Part shown: one piece after another, positions 35,347 to 48,300 of the stretch
Layout of the letters: every line of letters begins with the position of its first letter
How positions within the stretch are numbered: position 1 is the first letter of the stretch
From: Membranipora membranacea
Taxonomy: Eukaryota > Bryozoa > Gymnolaemata > Cheilostomatida > Membraniporidae
Assembly (NCBI GenBank): GCA_914767715.1
Contig: OU612065.1
Coordinates: 21,516,001 to 21,580,000 of the forward strand
DNA length: 64,000 nucleotides
Direction of reading: 5' to 3'
Notes under the pieces: generated by a model
What the model saw: the letters and a program-made list of their open reading frames with translations, nothing else
Databases searched by the model: none
What the model was told of the DNA's origin: nothing
Translations under genes and position numbers: made by a program

Positions 35347-38300
35347 TCATTCATATTGAAAAGGAATTTCGCTTCCAACTGACCAATTCCTGAGAACTTC
35401 ATCAAACATCTCGTTATCAGCCACAGTAAAGTGATTCTTCCAATCACCAATTTCTCCTGGACAAAGAAAAAACACATCATTTTAAACAGGAGCAGATTCT
35501 GCATCATTCACCATCAAGTTTGTACAAACTAAAGCAGTTCTTACCACCATGAAAAGTTTCATCAGCAGAAAGTGGAGATCCAAAGTGCAAGCATAAATCA
35601 TTTCTTAGTAAAACATCATCTCCTATGAGAACACTCTAATCAGTGTTCTGAGTGGGTCGGAACTGGTGGGATTCTGTTCAAAAACAGTGCCAAGTTGTCT
35701 CTTTTGACCAGATATCAATCATACTAATACAGATCCATATTTCTGCATAATTTGATCTAGAAATTGCAAAAACTTCTCAAAACAATTTTCAACCCAGAGA
35801 GTTGAGTACCCGCAAAGAAAAATGTCTACTTAGACCACTGCGTGTGATACTGATAGCCAGTGACACAGAAATTTCTCAATTGGAAAAACGAACTGTTGGA
35901 TTTGTCTACCATTATATCCTATGCTTGATGATGGGAGTAATGTTTCACCAACATACGCAACACAGACATTCTAAAAAACTGTGAATTTACATTTTGTCAT
36001 GGAATTGGATATAATTACCCAAAATACTTCATATGTTTTCACCTACCTTTTCTATACATGTTGGTGGGTTGGTGTCGTTTCGTTACATCGCTGTGGGTCT
36101 CCTCTGTTTCAGATGATGCTTTATAAGATTGCTGGAATGGAAAAGTTATGTAATAAGTCTTACAGTATCAAGATTCAGGTTTTGTCTCTGAAATGGATAA
36201 GTTAAGTTATTTAGTCTTAGTAATCTAGTTCTTACAACTGAGGATCAAGACCCAGGTATTGTAGCTTTGAATGGTTGTTTTACTGATGTCATAACCTGCA
36301 CACGGCAGTGTTTGTGAATTTTTGATCGGTTTAAATACATTTGGCTAAATTGTTTTCAAATGGACCTGCTCTTCATATCTTAATAACAGGCACATACATA
36401 TGTAAACAAAGAATAACAACGCACTGCATTTATCAAAGCTGAAGCTTTCCATATGGTTTTCACTTTGGCTGGCTTCATTTTGGCGAAACTTGTCGCATCA
36501 GCAATTTGATCTATCATTTCTTCTGAACATCCAGTCTCCATAAACTCATTGACTCTTCGTATCACACTAGTTGGGTTCTGAAATGTGAGCAAATTGATTA
36601 ATATGTGTATAATAATTTTCGATGGTCTTTTGTTAGTGGTTTTTTACTTTAGCAGATTATGTTGAATGGGTCTTCAAGGTTTTACAAGATTGGCTCATGC
36701 TCTGAGAAGATGGGGGTCTTTTATTCTCCACAGTGCCTGTATAGAACTTCCCAACTTTGATGGCTAAAATGGTGTCACACATAACCTGGCAAAAGGGACA
36801 GGGACATGTTCTGCAAAATAATTTTGATCTCAAAAGCCTCTTATCTTAGCTTTAACGACAAAATACTTGGTAAAATTCCGGCAACGTTGTCCAACATAAC
36901 TGGCAAAAATGGAGATTAATAGGCTTTCAAAAATCTGATCTCTTTTCAAAACCAGTCAATGCCAGCTTTGGTCGAATGAGGAATCTGAAATAATTTCTAA
37001 TATATAATGATGGATGATTATTCAGAAAAAAACCAACAATGCTACATATAAATGGGGGAGGACATAACTCTTGGGGACAACTTGGAAATCTCAACTCATC
37101 CCCATCTCCTACCGACCCCTTCCTGGCAATGAAAATCCTATATGAGTTTCTTTCTAACCTTTTTCATATCTTCAAAGAAGACTGTGAGCATGGTTGGATT
37201 ATCTTTTGCCTGATTCCACATGTGCTCATAAAATTCAAGATACGTCCCGAATGGCTGATCTTTGGTAAACCAGCATTTATGAAGGTAATCAGAAAATGTG
37301 AAGTTCTCCACAGTTTCTCGTATCTTTGTGTCATTTATGCGCTTAGAATGCTAGAAAAGAAGAAGAAATAAAAACGTGAATTTTGTCTGCTTAACTCATG
37401 TTCAGCAGACAAAATGTTCATGGGGGCCCCCCCCCCACATGTTCATGGGGGGCGGGCACAAACGGACCTCATCGGGCAAGTTGTGTCATTCATATCAAGG
37501 ACATATCTTTCATAGCAGAATGTCACGGAATACCACGGGAGTTTAGTGGTTTAGTCCTCAAACTTTGAGATCACACATTTTCACTGCTTTCAGCCCCCTC
37601 TTTTCACTCTGATGTGAAATCTCTATGTTTACAACCTAAATAGCAAACAGAAATCCCAAAGGAGCTGATTTCTAGAGGCTCTGCCTTCCAATCGCCCCTA
37701 GAACTGTATAAACTGATGTGTTTTGCATTTTCACTGATCTAGAAGGCTCAAGGTCTGACCTCTTTGATTTATGACTATTTGATATATATCAATATGACAT
37801 AAATAGTGCACAGGTTGTACATCCAAGGATATGTTTATAGATATTTATGCCAGAAGGTCATAAACTGATAATTTCACTCGATTTTGTGACAGTCATTAAA
37901 TGTCACAGCTTTATAATAAAATTTACCGCTTTTTCTTGATAGAAGTAAGAGGTGGCTGCATCTTTTGGATTCCGTATGACTAAACAAAAGAGATAACAGC
38001 CAACAAATAGAACAAACACGATGTATATCACTGCTCATACCTCATAGAGATATTTAAATGGTTAATTTTTTGCAAAGACAGAGCGGGAAGTTTACTGAAC
38101 CCAAATAGGGTCTTGGAAAGACATAGAATATGGCCAGCAAACCAGTCTCTACTATTTTGAATCTGGTGCTTGATCAGGTATTTACAAAGAACAAAGAAAA
38201 GGAGATATAGATTTGACCTTCATAATAGATGAACTTTCACATAGCAAATTTGTTTTAGAGGATTGATGACAATGCATAATAAAGATAATTTGTCAAATCA

Positions 38301-39077
38301 AGATATTGCTCTATTTGCTTTTTTCAACTGTTGTTATGATAGGGGCTATAATGTTGGTATATCACCAGCAGATATAATATATGATAGCTTACCCAAAACT
38401 GTTTTTCGTCCGCGGAATGCCTTAGGTAGGACATCTGGAGTGTAGTGAGTATTGAGCACTTTAGGCTTACCCGGTGGAAACAAACGCACAGTTTCACTCA
38501 GAGGGAACAAGTCCATCATGCAGGCTTCCTTCGGCTGATCCATGTAATCAGAAGAGTTTCCCAGTAGCATAGTCATTACTTCCCACATAAAATGTGTCCC
38601 TGAAAGAGCGAGCACAGACCATAGACCCTGTCACTCTATGGCACAGACATAGTGGTGTTTCAACAGATGTCGAACTTGGAAGGAAAACTGGTCCACGAGT
38701 CCTATTGTGCCTATGCCTTTAACATATGACAGTGATTGAGTTTTTTCAATTTGATCCATTTTGCCCGCATTCCAGTCGTATTAGCTAATGGTAAGCCACT
38801 ACAGCTCATATCAGGCAAATTGGATCATGCATGATCTAGGAAATTGTATGATGCCAAGGGTTATTCATCCACAACTCGTCAGCTTACCATTTTTAGGATA
38901 GGCCATCAGAAGGAAGTCTCCGTCACTCCACGTGTATGATTTGATGTCAGAAATAGTTCTCTCCCATTTTCTTGATATTGCAGGGATAGCTACTTTTTTA
39001 GATCCGTCATCATTGTAGAGGTATGCCCCTGTGTTTCGCCCCCACTTAGGATGTGAAAACTCCTCATTATCACTCAT
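35347..39077 (-). CDS. Cytosolic sulfotransferase E
   Basis: Seven exons: 39077-38888, 38599-38393, 37979-37927, 37350-37159, 36577-36425, 36131-36047 and 35456-35347; 990 nt, 329 aa. PAPS and catalytic blocks are intact: [34 protein letters not shown] and [23 protein letters not shown] fits the dimer motif. E6 is 9 nt longer than in B-D and differs in sequence, in the variable segment before MYRK. The E4 donor is GTTAGA, weaker than in the sisters, and the E5 donor is GTGCGT. The leader exon ends at 39500. It is the 5'-most gene of the array and, with B, diverges clearly from C/D. Confidence 0.9.
38747..38837. mobile_element. Small inverted-repeat element (GATC-ended family), copy 3
   Basis: TTTGATCCATTTTGCCCGCATT at the left matches copy 2; the right end CAGGCAAATTGGATCATG is its imperfect complement. 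It lies in intron 1 of gene E and is more decayed than copy 2. Confidence 0.7.
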
Positions 39078-39499
39078 ATTCACAACAAACAAAGTGGTGA
39101 CCTGACCTGTAGTAAGAAACAGACTGATAATCATAATCATCATCACTCATTAAAAGACTAGAGGTATGGAAATGGAGGAAGAGAAATTATTATGGTCATA
39201 TGGAACTGAATAAATTGTCAATGATGACAAACAACTCCAGGAACCAGAGAAACGATATTGTAATATCATATAACTAACAGCACACAGCCCAATGAACTAA
39301 ACTAAGGTTTAGTTCATTGCACAGCCAGTCTTATCGCCTCATATCAGATCGGTTTTGTTCAACACCAACTACGTACATGCAAGTGATTTCGTAAAGACTG
39401 TCTAGGAACAACGGTGCATGACAATAAGAAATAGGCATGGAAAACATAGAATTGATAGATCTGTGGCACCTGCAACAAACATTTAGAGTTAGATCTTAC

Positions 39500-39552
39500 C
39501 TCGATCAGAAGATAACTAAGTGAAACAGCTCTCAGCTTCAGAACACTATTCA
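39500..39552 (-). other. Non-coding leader exon of sulfotransferase E (predicted)
   Basis: Conserved with the leader blocks of A and B (core GTTTCACTTAGTTATCTTC on -), donor GATCGAG|GTAAGA. About 420 nt upstream of the E ATG. Confidence 0.6.
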
Positions 39553-41700
39553 CGCGCAACTAAAGACAAGCCTCAACAAAACTATTTCCCTACATCAATG
39601 ATTACGCCCTATCTATATGACGTGAAAGTTTGGATTACGTGACGTTTTGGACTATATGCAGTACCGATTATAATGTGTTAATGACTGTAGCCACAGTCGC
39701 TGATAATGATTGATAGCATTCATTGACTGTGGTTGTGCCTGATGAGGTCACAAAACAAAACCACTATGTTTATTTTAAGGTCAACCACAGTTCAACTCTG
39801 AGATACAAGTCTCTCTGCACACTAGCGACAATTCCATAAAGTGTTCAGTAGAGAAGCTAACATTTTTTATCAGTTCTGTTGGGGCGACTTATCAGTTTGA
39901 GAACTCAAGCACATTTGGATCACCTCAAATGCTACGATGCAAAGATAACCGATGATTATGATTGGTTGCACAGCACAGAGTGAATGTCAACTGCATTTTC
40001 CACATCTTAGGAATTTTCACCATGCACTCAATCTAAATTCTGAAATATGAATCAAATAGGTGCATAGGAACTAGGGAATTAAGCAATTTCTACAAGTGAT
40101 TGAGATTGAAGAACCAACCTGTTGAGAATGAGGATTCTGTCCCTAGTAGACTTCCTGACTACGAACTCAAAGGGTATAACTTTTCATAATAATATGTATG
40201 TACACGTACGCAAACAGGTTGTTTTTCAATAACTTCAGTTATAAACATTTATAAAACCTCAATTTACATATATATATCTATTTCATTTAAATTCCATTCT
40301 GATAGTGAATTTAGCTCAAAGACCTCATCATTCTGTTTTTCTATAAACGCGTGAAAAAGAATGGAAGTATCATATTTTATCTTTCTACGCCTCCAGACAC
40401 TCTATAGTTGGCTGACACTTTCCACTCAGGATCAATAGTGGCCTTCCCTATCCCTTGATGGCACTTGAACAAAGACAGCAGTATTTTTCTATGACTCATA
40501 CATTTTTGCCTATATTTTCTCTCCTTATTTCATGACGTGATGTTGATAAGACTACAAAATAAATTTCCCAGCCTGTAACATTTATCAAGATCTCGACAAT
40601 ATCTGCCATCTCTGACAATTCTATAATAGGCTAAATAGGCTCATATCTCTCCTTGAATGACAAAACCGTTCTTGTAGCCAGTTTAGCATTCAATCAACTT
40701 GTAAAGTGTGATGTTGTAAAGATAACTGTAAATTGAATGTCTAGAGTAATATAGAAACAATCATTTTTTTGTCTTAAGTAAAACCAGTGATGTTCTGATG
40801 AGCCTACGTGTACAGCCAATACAAAACAATTTTTTCGGTTATCAAATATTCATCTTGATTGAGTATTATTCCTCTTTTTCAGATGGCTGAAAATATTCTT
40901 ATCAAATGAAAGTTATGCAAATATAATTTTTTTTAAAATGGAGGAGCTCTACACGTTTTTCAAATACATTCCCTACTCACATCAATTCCATCTAGAAAAA
41001 AGCTTATAAAAAATAATCGTTTAATAATTAAACAATCTTCGTTGGTATCAAAGCCGTTCAATACCATCGACCCATGAGGTATTGCATACCTGGTAGCAAT
41101 TTTCAAACCATTCTCATGTAAGCATTACAAATTATCTACGGTGATGAATAGCATTTCATTTACAGTAGTGCTGGTTTTTATTTGCTAAGTATTCCTAATA
41201 AATACGCATCCCAGTCCCACCCTCCCTTAGCCTGTCTTAACAAGCTTGTTAAGACAGGCTAACCATACTTGCCAAATAATTTAAATTCAAAAGTGGGAGA
41301 TCTCAATTTACAGCGATACTGCACTGCATCGGGGTGCTTTGAGGGTGTAGCGTAGCCTCATCTGATGACGCTCTTACATGCCATCACTTTGCCAATGTCT
41401 AGTATCAACCACCCCATTGGCAATAATAGTCTGAATTCTAATGCATCAAGCAAATTTGTTAACATTCTATTGAATGGCACAATTCCGTTTAATTTCGTGC
41501 GCAAAGACCTAACTAGTAACTTATCAACAAGTGCTTGGATAGTTACTAAAAAAATTGCGACAGGGATGTCTTTTCTCAAATCTGGAGGAAATAGTGAAAA
41601 TTACAAAAAGTTGAAAGTGGTTGTGAAAATCTGGAGGGTTCTACCTAAATAGAGGCTAAATGAGGCTAACCCTCCCTGAAATATGAGGATACAAATATTT
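39553..41700. other. Spacer upstream of the sulfotransferase array
   Basis: Should hold the promoter of gene E. Apart from the palindrome at 41227-41262 I see no feature. Overlapping frames on both strands at 41358-41652 match no family I know. Confidence 0.45.
41227..41262. repeat. Perfect 36-bp palindrome
   Basis: Reads TTAGCCTGTCTTAACAAG followed by its exact reverse complement, centred on AAGCTT. It belongs to the same family as the inverted repeat at 2499-2573 and the single arm near 43829. Confidence 0.9.
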
Positions 41701-41704
41701 TGTA

Positions 41705-43740
41705 GTTTACAACTCGCAGAACATTCTCCGACAGTAATGTCGATAATCTTCAAGCATGCTTAGATACCACACTTTGGGACAATCTCACAGATGCCAATGA
41801 CAACATCAACCAGCAGACTGAAACGATAACTGACTACATTAATTTCTGCACAGACCTATGCATACCACCAAAGGAAGTTAAAAAATATGCCAACAAAAAG
41901 CCGTGGATTACAAAGCGCATTCTGGATATGATAGTTGAGAAACATGACGCCCACAAAAATGGAAATAAAAAACTCTACCATAAACTCAAAAAGCAAGTCT
42001 CAAAAGAAAATAAAAAAGCCAGAGAAGAATATTCCCTAAAAATCCAACAACATTTAGCCAGTGATCCTGCAAACGCTTGGAACAACATTAAAAAAATTAG
42101 CGGACTTCCAACCAACAACTCCAAGTCACAACCAGATATTAACTTCCAACCCGAAGAACTCAACAACTTCTTTGCCAGATTTGAGAAACAAGACACTCAG
42201 CCACCACAACCTGCTTACAAAAACCTAACTTCTCCTCCCTGCACAATAGATGAAAAATCAGTTCTGATACAACTCAAACGCCTCAACTCTAGAAAGGGTG
42301 CAGGACCTGATGGTCTGATACCAAGAGCATTAAAACTCTGTGCTGACCAACTAGCGCCTGTAATTACGGATATATTCAACTTCTCTCTAGACTCTCAAAC
42401 AACTCCTAATATATGGAAATCGGCCATCATCAAACCACTGCCAAAAACTGACAAGCCAAATCAACTTAAACACTTCCGACCAATAGCCCTGACAAGCTGC
42501 TTATGTAAAACAATGGAACGTCTGCTGAAAAGCTATGTAGTTAAAAACACTCCTCTCGACAATCACCAATTTGCCTACCGAGCTAAAAGATCAACCCAGG
42601 ATGCAGTATTATGCCTTATTACCACAATAACTAGTTACATAGACCTTCAAGCTGCCAACTATGCAAGATGCCTATTTCTCGACTTCTCGTCTGCATTTAA
42701 TACCATCTGTGTCAGTAATCTCCTCACAGAACTGCAACATCTAGACTCCAGAGTTACAAACTGGGTGTCGAGTTTCTTGACAGGCAGAACACAAAGAACA
42801 ATAGTAAACAATATTCTCTCAACATCAATCACCACCAACACAGGAACACCCCAGGGTTCTGTCCTCAGTCCTCTATTATTCTCAGTGTATACAAATAGGA
42901 TTAGGTCAGAACAGAGCAATATAACTATTTTAAAATATGCTGATGACACTTGTATTGTATTGTTGGTTGCATCTCTGATAATAATGACTTGTCTAATTAT
43001 TTTAATGAGATCAATAGAATCTCTGGTCTATGCAAAGAACTCGACTTATTACTTTATCCTTCTAAAACCCAAGAGATGCTTTTCTCCACTAAGAGAGATA
43101 AACCTGACAGTCCTACTCTAGAATTAAATGGTGTAAAAATAGATTTTTGTGACAATGTTAAATATTTGGGAGTTCTCTTTGATAACAAATTACGTTTCGA
43201 AGATCATGTCAATAATGTTGTATCCAAAGCAAATCAGAGAATGTTTGTCATCAGAACCTTTAATTATCAGAGTACAAAGCCTTTAGCCTGCATGTTATTT
43301 AAAAGTTTTATTGTATCCATTCTAACCTACTGCCTACCTATTTTGTTCACTAGTATTTATTCACGAGACAAGAAAGCTCTGAGAAAGTTGTTTAAGCAAG
43401 GCGACAGACTAGATCTTGATATTGGGGACCTAGATTCAGTCATATCAAAACGTACAAAGAACCTGGCCCTGCAGATAATACAGGATGACGGATGATTTTC
43501 TTGAGAAACTCCCCTCAGGCAGATACCGCAGCCTTAAATACAGAACTGCCTGGGGTAAAGACTCATTCCTCAGACACTTGATTTTGATATTGCAAGATAT
43601 TTTTTAATCCACTAGAAGTCAGACTTTACTTTACTCATTTTGTTTATGTTTCTTTTTGGTATTCCCTCCTCATGTAACAGTATAAACACTCAATCTCGCA
43701 GCATACCTAATGTATGTGACAAAATAAACCAACCAACCAG
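41705..43740 (+). mobile_element. 5'-truncated non-LTR retrotransposon (CR1/Rex-like RT)
   Basis: The coding frame begins just after an in-frame TAG near 41706 and runs through the linker (KPWITKRI) into a reverse transcriptase. The fingers block is GPDGLIPRALK and the palm blocks are FRPIALTS, FLDFSSAFNTI (catalytic Asp), GTPQGSVLSPLLFSVY and KYADDTCIV (catalytic Asp pair). The endonuclease domain is missing. The frame breaks at about 42951-42960, where GTATT is tandemly duplicated, then continues from 42960 to 43486. A second break near 43487 is followed by a conserved-looking C-terminus to about 43606. The 3' end near 43740 has AATAAACCAACCAACC, consistent with the short-repeat tails of CR1-group LINEs. 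Non-functional as it stands. Confidence 0.85.
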
Positions 43741-45235
43741 TTTGTTCTTGGGAGTTGTCCTATACCTGTAATAATACCAGAGGCAATAATCTAGTTGAAA
43801 ATGTAATACTCACACTGATTGGTAGCCTGTCTTGACAAGCGTGTAGAGACACAGTAGCTGATTGGCTGGTCTGCTAGTGTCTTATTGGTTTATTTGAAGA
43901 GCTGAAGAGAGCGCTTAGTCTGAAAGGTTTGAGGTGAGACATCTTTTCTTGTTTTGAATGTATTCATGATTTCTAAGTAGAAAACACAGTTTTACAGTGA
44001 AATCTAACACTCGGAGTGATGCACACAGTCTGTATAACTCCATAGATCATATTTGAGAATATTAGTTTATTCTGCATTCCGAATTAACAGTTCCTCACCT
44101 CTAAGAAAGTTAGTAACGAAAAATTAAAATGAAAAACTAAAACATCTAACTTACTTACTAGCAAAGTATTTTTTAAAACTTTTACCACCACTGTCTTAGT
44201 TTAAACCATTCGACAGGCAAGTAACAAGCATAGTATTGATTGGGAACTTGGCCATTGAGTGATGGCTGTTATTTTAAAGAAAAAAAAAACACTCGCCATT
44301 TCTTCTTCTGATTTCTGAAGTGCATGTTGTAGTGCATACCTGACAAGTTGGTAGACCCAGAAATCAGGAGGTCTCCGCCGACGAACTCATGACCCGGAGT
44401 ACCACTCAGCGCGTCTCACAGTGAAGGTGTAATTTGGCCCTTGTTGTCATTTATTTTAAGCCAAAAGTAGAGCTTTCATATTATGAAATGCATAATTTTA
44501 CCTGATTTTACAAATAATATTGTTGCACTTTACCCTAACGAGGAGAGATAGTATGTTAATAGGCAGTTATTTCTAGGTATATGTACTGTGGGGGTAGGAA
44601 AACATAGTTTTTCTTGCAACAAGAAGCTTAAAAAGTCATCTGGGTGAAGGAGGCTGAAAAAAGGGAGGAAAAGGGGAGATAGGGAGGAGGTGGAAATTAC
44701 CCCTAAAAACTGGGAGGCTCCCTACCAAAAAGGGAGACTTGTCAGGTATGATGTAGTGTGCTGTAGTAGTGTGTTTTGCTTGGTTGGTCCACTGAGCAGA
44801 GGTCCAAGGTTGAATAAGTGCTGCTCAAATTGTTATCCTATTGCCACTGCATTTGTCATCTTACCGTTGTTACAAATACTTACATGTTTTGAATGACTGA
44901 ACAATGACCACCAGAGTCAGCCGCCAGAGGTGAACCTAACTCTGTGGCCACAAACAAAAGTATTAACCATGCTAGTTTCCTGCCTCGGACAATCCGTGAG
45001 ATGAGAGGGCAGTAAACCGCCCAGCCCTAAACAGCGCCATGCTGTTAAAACCACATTCCCTGGTCTAAACCCTGGTCCTAACATTTAGAGGCATCCCTAA
45101 ACCGATTTCTTCGACAAATCAATAGGATGTGCTACCTCATCTGGGGTCAGAAACTGGAGGAATGGCATCTTATCAAGAAGGAGGGGTTAATGTGGTGAAA
45201 TGCGACTGGTGCTCTAAAACTAAGTTGATGTCTTT
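43741..45235. other. Spacer upstream of CDK1
   Basis: Holds one arm of the GCCTGTCTTGACAAGC family near 43829 and the inverted-repeat element at 44335-44750. No gene seen. Confidence 0.4.
44335..44750. mobile_element. Possible MITE with CATACCTGACAAGT ends
   Basis: The 14-bp ends CATACCTGACAAGT (44335-44348) and ACTTGTCAGGTATG (44737-44750) are perfect reverse complements about 390 bp apart, with weaker pairing outside. No coding capacity between them. Target duplication not resolved. Confidence 0.5.
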
Positions 45236-45291
45236 CCAATTTCTGTTAATTTAATCATTTTGTTTGGCATTCAAAATGTTGTAGATTCAAA
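45236..45291 (+). promoter_or_regulatory. CCAAT box and CHR-like sites before CDK1
   Basis: A CCAAT at 45236-45240 is followed 30-45 nt downstream by two TTCAAA elements (45270-45275 and 45286-45291), the reverse of TTTGAA. In animals the CHR element TTTGAA, usually near NF-Y CCAAT boxes, is bound by MuvB (LIN9/LIN54) in late cell-cycle promoters including CDK1. The motif is short and the region AT-rich, so chance occurrence is quite possible. Confidence 0.3.
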
Positions 45292-45315
45292 GTAGAGTTC
45301 ACGCTGTGGTTAGTT

Positions 45316-48300
45316 ATGGATGATTACATTAAAGTAGAGAAGATTGGAGAAGGTAAGTTGAGTCAGCTTCCACACGCTTTAGCAATCAGACAAGATGATC
45401 GACTTCAGTTTAGTCCTTATCTAAATCAGCGTTTATTGATGGTTAGTGTTTGGAACTGCTGGTATGTTGTCCATCTGATCTATGTCCATCAATTGTTTTA
45501 TGCTGATATCGATATGTGCATTGATATAGGTACATACGGAGTGGTGTACAAAGGGAAAAATAAGAAAACTGGTGCAACGGTGGCTCTCAAAAAGATTCGT
45601 CTTGAGAGTGAAGAAGAAGGAGTTCCCTCCACTGCAATCAGAGAAATCTCACTGCTAAAGGAGCTCAAGCATCCAAATGTTGTCTCGTAAGTAATTTATG
45701 GCAGCCAATTTGGCGCCAGAAGTTTCTATTGTGTCAGAGGAAGCAATATCCTGGATAATCCTTTTTCGTAACGACGTGAATTTCCATACATCCAAGATAA
45801 AGCTTTTTGGGTTCTTGAGATTGAATCGCGAAGGTTGTCACTGCAATAGCCTGTTGGAGGTCTTTTAGGTTGCTATAGTATCTCTATAAGACAGTCAAAC
45901 GTATCTTTTGTCTGCCTATACTATAGAAGATGTAGGCCTACAACCTTGCTATGGTGAGCTAGACAGGGTGGGCGTCTTTTTCCAGTGATGTCAGTAAGAA
46001 GAAAACCTAATGCTGTTGGTTTCAGGTTAGATGATGTCTTGATGCAAGAGAACAAACTGTACCTTGTGTTTGAATTTTTATCCATGGATCTCAAGAAGTA
46101 TTTGGATACAATACCAAAAGGTCAATTCATGGAGCCAGCGCTAGTCAAAGTAAGTTGAACCATCGGATACAAACTTTGATACTGAATACAGCTGTGTAAA
46201 ACCGGAAAGCATTGGCTAGTATCCTTCTTGAGCCTTTTGATGCTATATGCTGCATTACATAATAAGATGTAGGCATATGGATGGAGATTAAATCAGGAGT
46301 ATCAGCAAGATGGTTGTATCTAGGACGGAGAATGAGCTTATATATTGGTTTTGGTGACATCACGTCAGGGATCGATTAGACGGATGCATTTGCCGAGTAG
46401 ACAACAGTGGTGTTAAAATAGTAGGGATAGGAAGGGTATAAAATAAGATGATGTCATGCCTCTTGTTGATTTTCCAGAGTTATATGTATCAGCTGCTGCT
46501 AGGAACACTATTCTGTCATCAGCGACGAGTGCTTCACCGTGACCTCAAACCACAGAACTTACTAATTGACCGAAAAGGAACTATAAAGCTCGCAGATTTT
46601 GGATTGGCAAGAGCCATTGGTGTCCCTGTCCGAGTATATACACATGAGGTGAGATTTGCTGTATCAATTGTGGGATTTGGTCCTTGCCATCAGGAAATTA
46701 ATGCACATGCTAGTTATAAAATATCGATTTTGCTGTCGTCTCAAACCTTGCTGCTGAGTATAAAGCCTGATTGTCATTGCCCTTGACATAAGGTACTGTG
46801 TTCTTTGGCCATAGTAAAAGTAGCTAACAAACTAACAAATGTAACAATCCAATTAGGAGAAGTCGCTAGCTAATTAGCAAATTGACAACAACACAACTGG
46901 AACTGCCCATACTATCTGTAAGTGTCAATGTAAAAATACAAGTTTGAAAAGAACTTACAAACAATGCTTAGGTTGACAGCAATTGCAGGGTGAAGGATGC
47001 CACTGGACTAAAAATAGTGGGTAATCTTCATCTTTACTTCAGACTCGTCTGTCACTACAGTGTTGCGTATTTCGGAGGTCGAGAATCAGCTCTCTTTGTT
47101 TCAGGATTTGACTGGGTACAACACTGGGATTTTTTATTTGTTGTTATGCTATGGAATTGCAGATACAAGCATAGTTTGTGACTGTGAGCATGTATTACCA
47201 CTTAGAAGAGTGTATCTTTGTGCATCAGTACATAGTGCCTAATTCAGTTTGTAAGATAAAAAACCAGTTATATGAGTGACAAGAGGGTTAGCAACAATAA
47301 TCAATAAGTGGTGGTAAGTTTGGCTGTACACGGAAGGGTCCGGTAAATAGGAAATATGTTCCCCAGATAAGCAAAGTACTTGCAAGAGGATAAGTTTGTC
47401 ACTTTTCACAGGCTTACAATAGCTGACAATTTCTCACCATCTTTTCTCCGCATAGCTATCTCAAACTTTGTGCTTGCACAACTAAACTCTAGCTAATATT
47501 TACTCATTTAGGGTAGGTGAATGTTAGCTTTTAATTCTATAGATTCCGTCCGCTTGTGGCTTCAAACTACTTTTTGTTGGGCGATTCTTTGGTTCCTTCA
47601 AAAAGAAACTTGTAGGCCTCTCCTGATTTGCTTATGAATGTCACCATAGAACAGTTCCAGCCCTTGGGTGGCATGGGTAGTGTGTACTTTCTCCTGTGGT
47701 CCTGATTGAAGACACCCACACTTTCGGTAATATCCTTTACTTTGCATCTGACTTCAAACTCGCTGTATGGTGCTATGTATACATTCCTGGAATCAAAACA
47801 GAAAACTTGTGAATACATATCAAGGAGTTAGTCGGGGGCGTCACTAACTTCTTGCTCAACTACAGTGATTCATGGGTAGACAACTTTGATTATTGAACTG
47901 ATAGGAGTATAACATGGATAACATGGTGGGGCACCACACTTCTACATTAAGATTTGATACCTTAGCTTGAATGAACTTTTAAATTTTGTTAGCTGCACAT
48001 AATTATTCGTAAAATGTTTTTCATATTATATGGAGACCAATAAATAAAAAAAATTATGACCTTCAATATAGGTCTCATTTTTGTCCTCAACTTCGGCTTC
48101 AAATTTTATGTAAGGGGTAGACACGGACAATTAAGCAAAGCTTGAAAATGAGATTACTGCGGAAGAAGGAAAAAATATTGTCAGGGCCTCAGATTGGTTC
48201 AAACCTTTGAGTTGTCCATTCTAGTCTGCCTCGAATCGGAGTCGTTCCTCTTTCATGTGCATCTACAGCACACAGGATAAACTTGCCGTACAGGTTAAGT

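Noticed and set aside
41358-41652. Overlapping frames on both strands left of the LINE
   Set aside because: Neither resembles LINE endonuclease or any family I know, and the LINE coding frame starts only after a stop near 41706.
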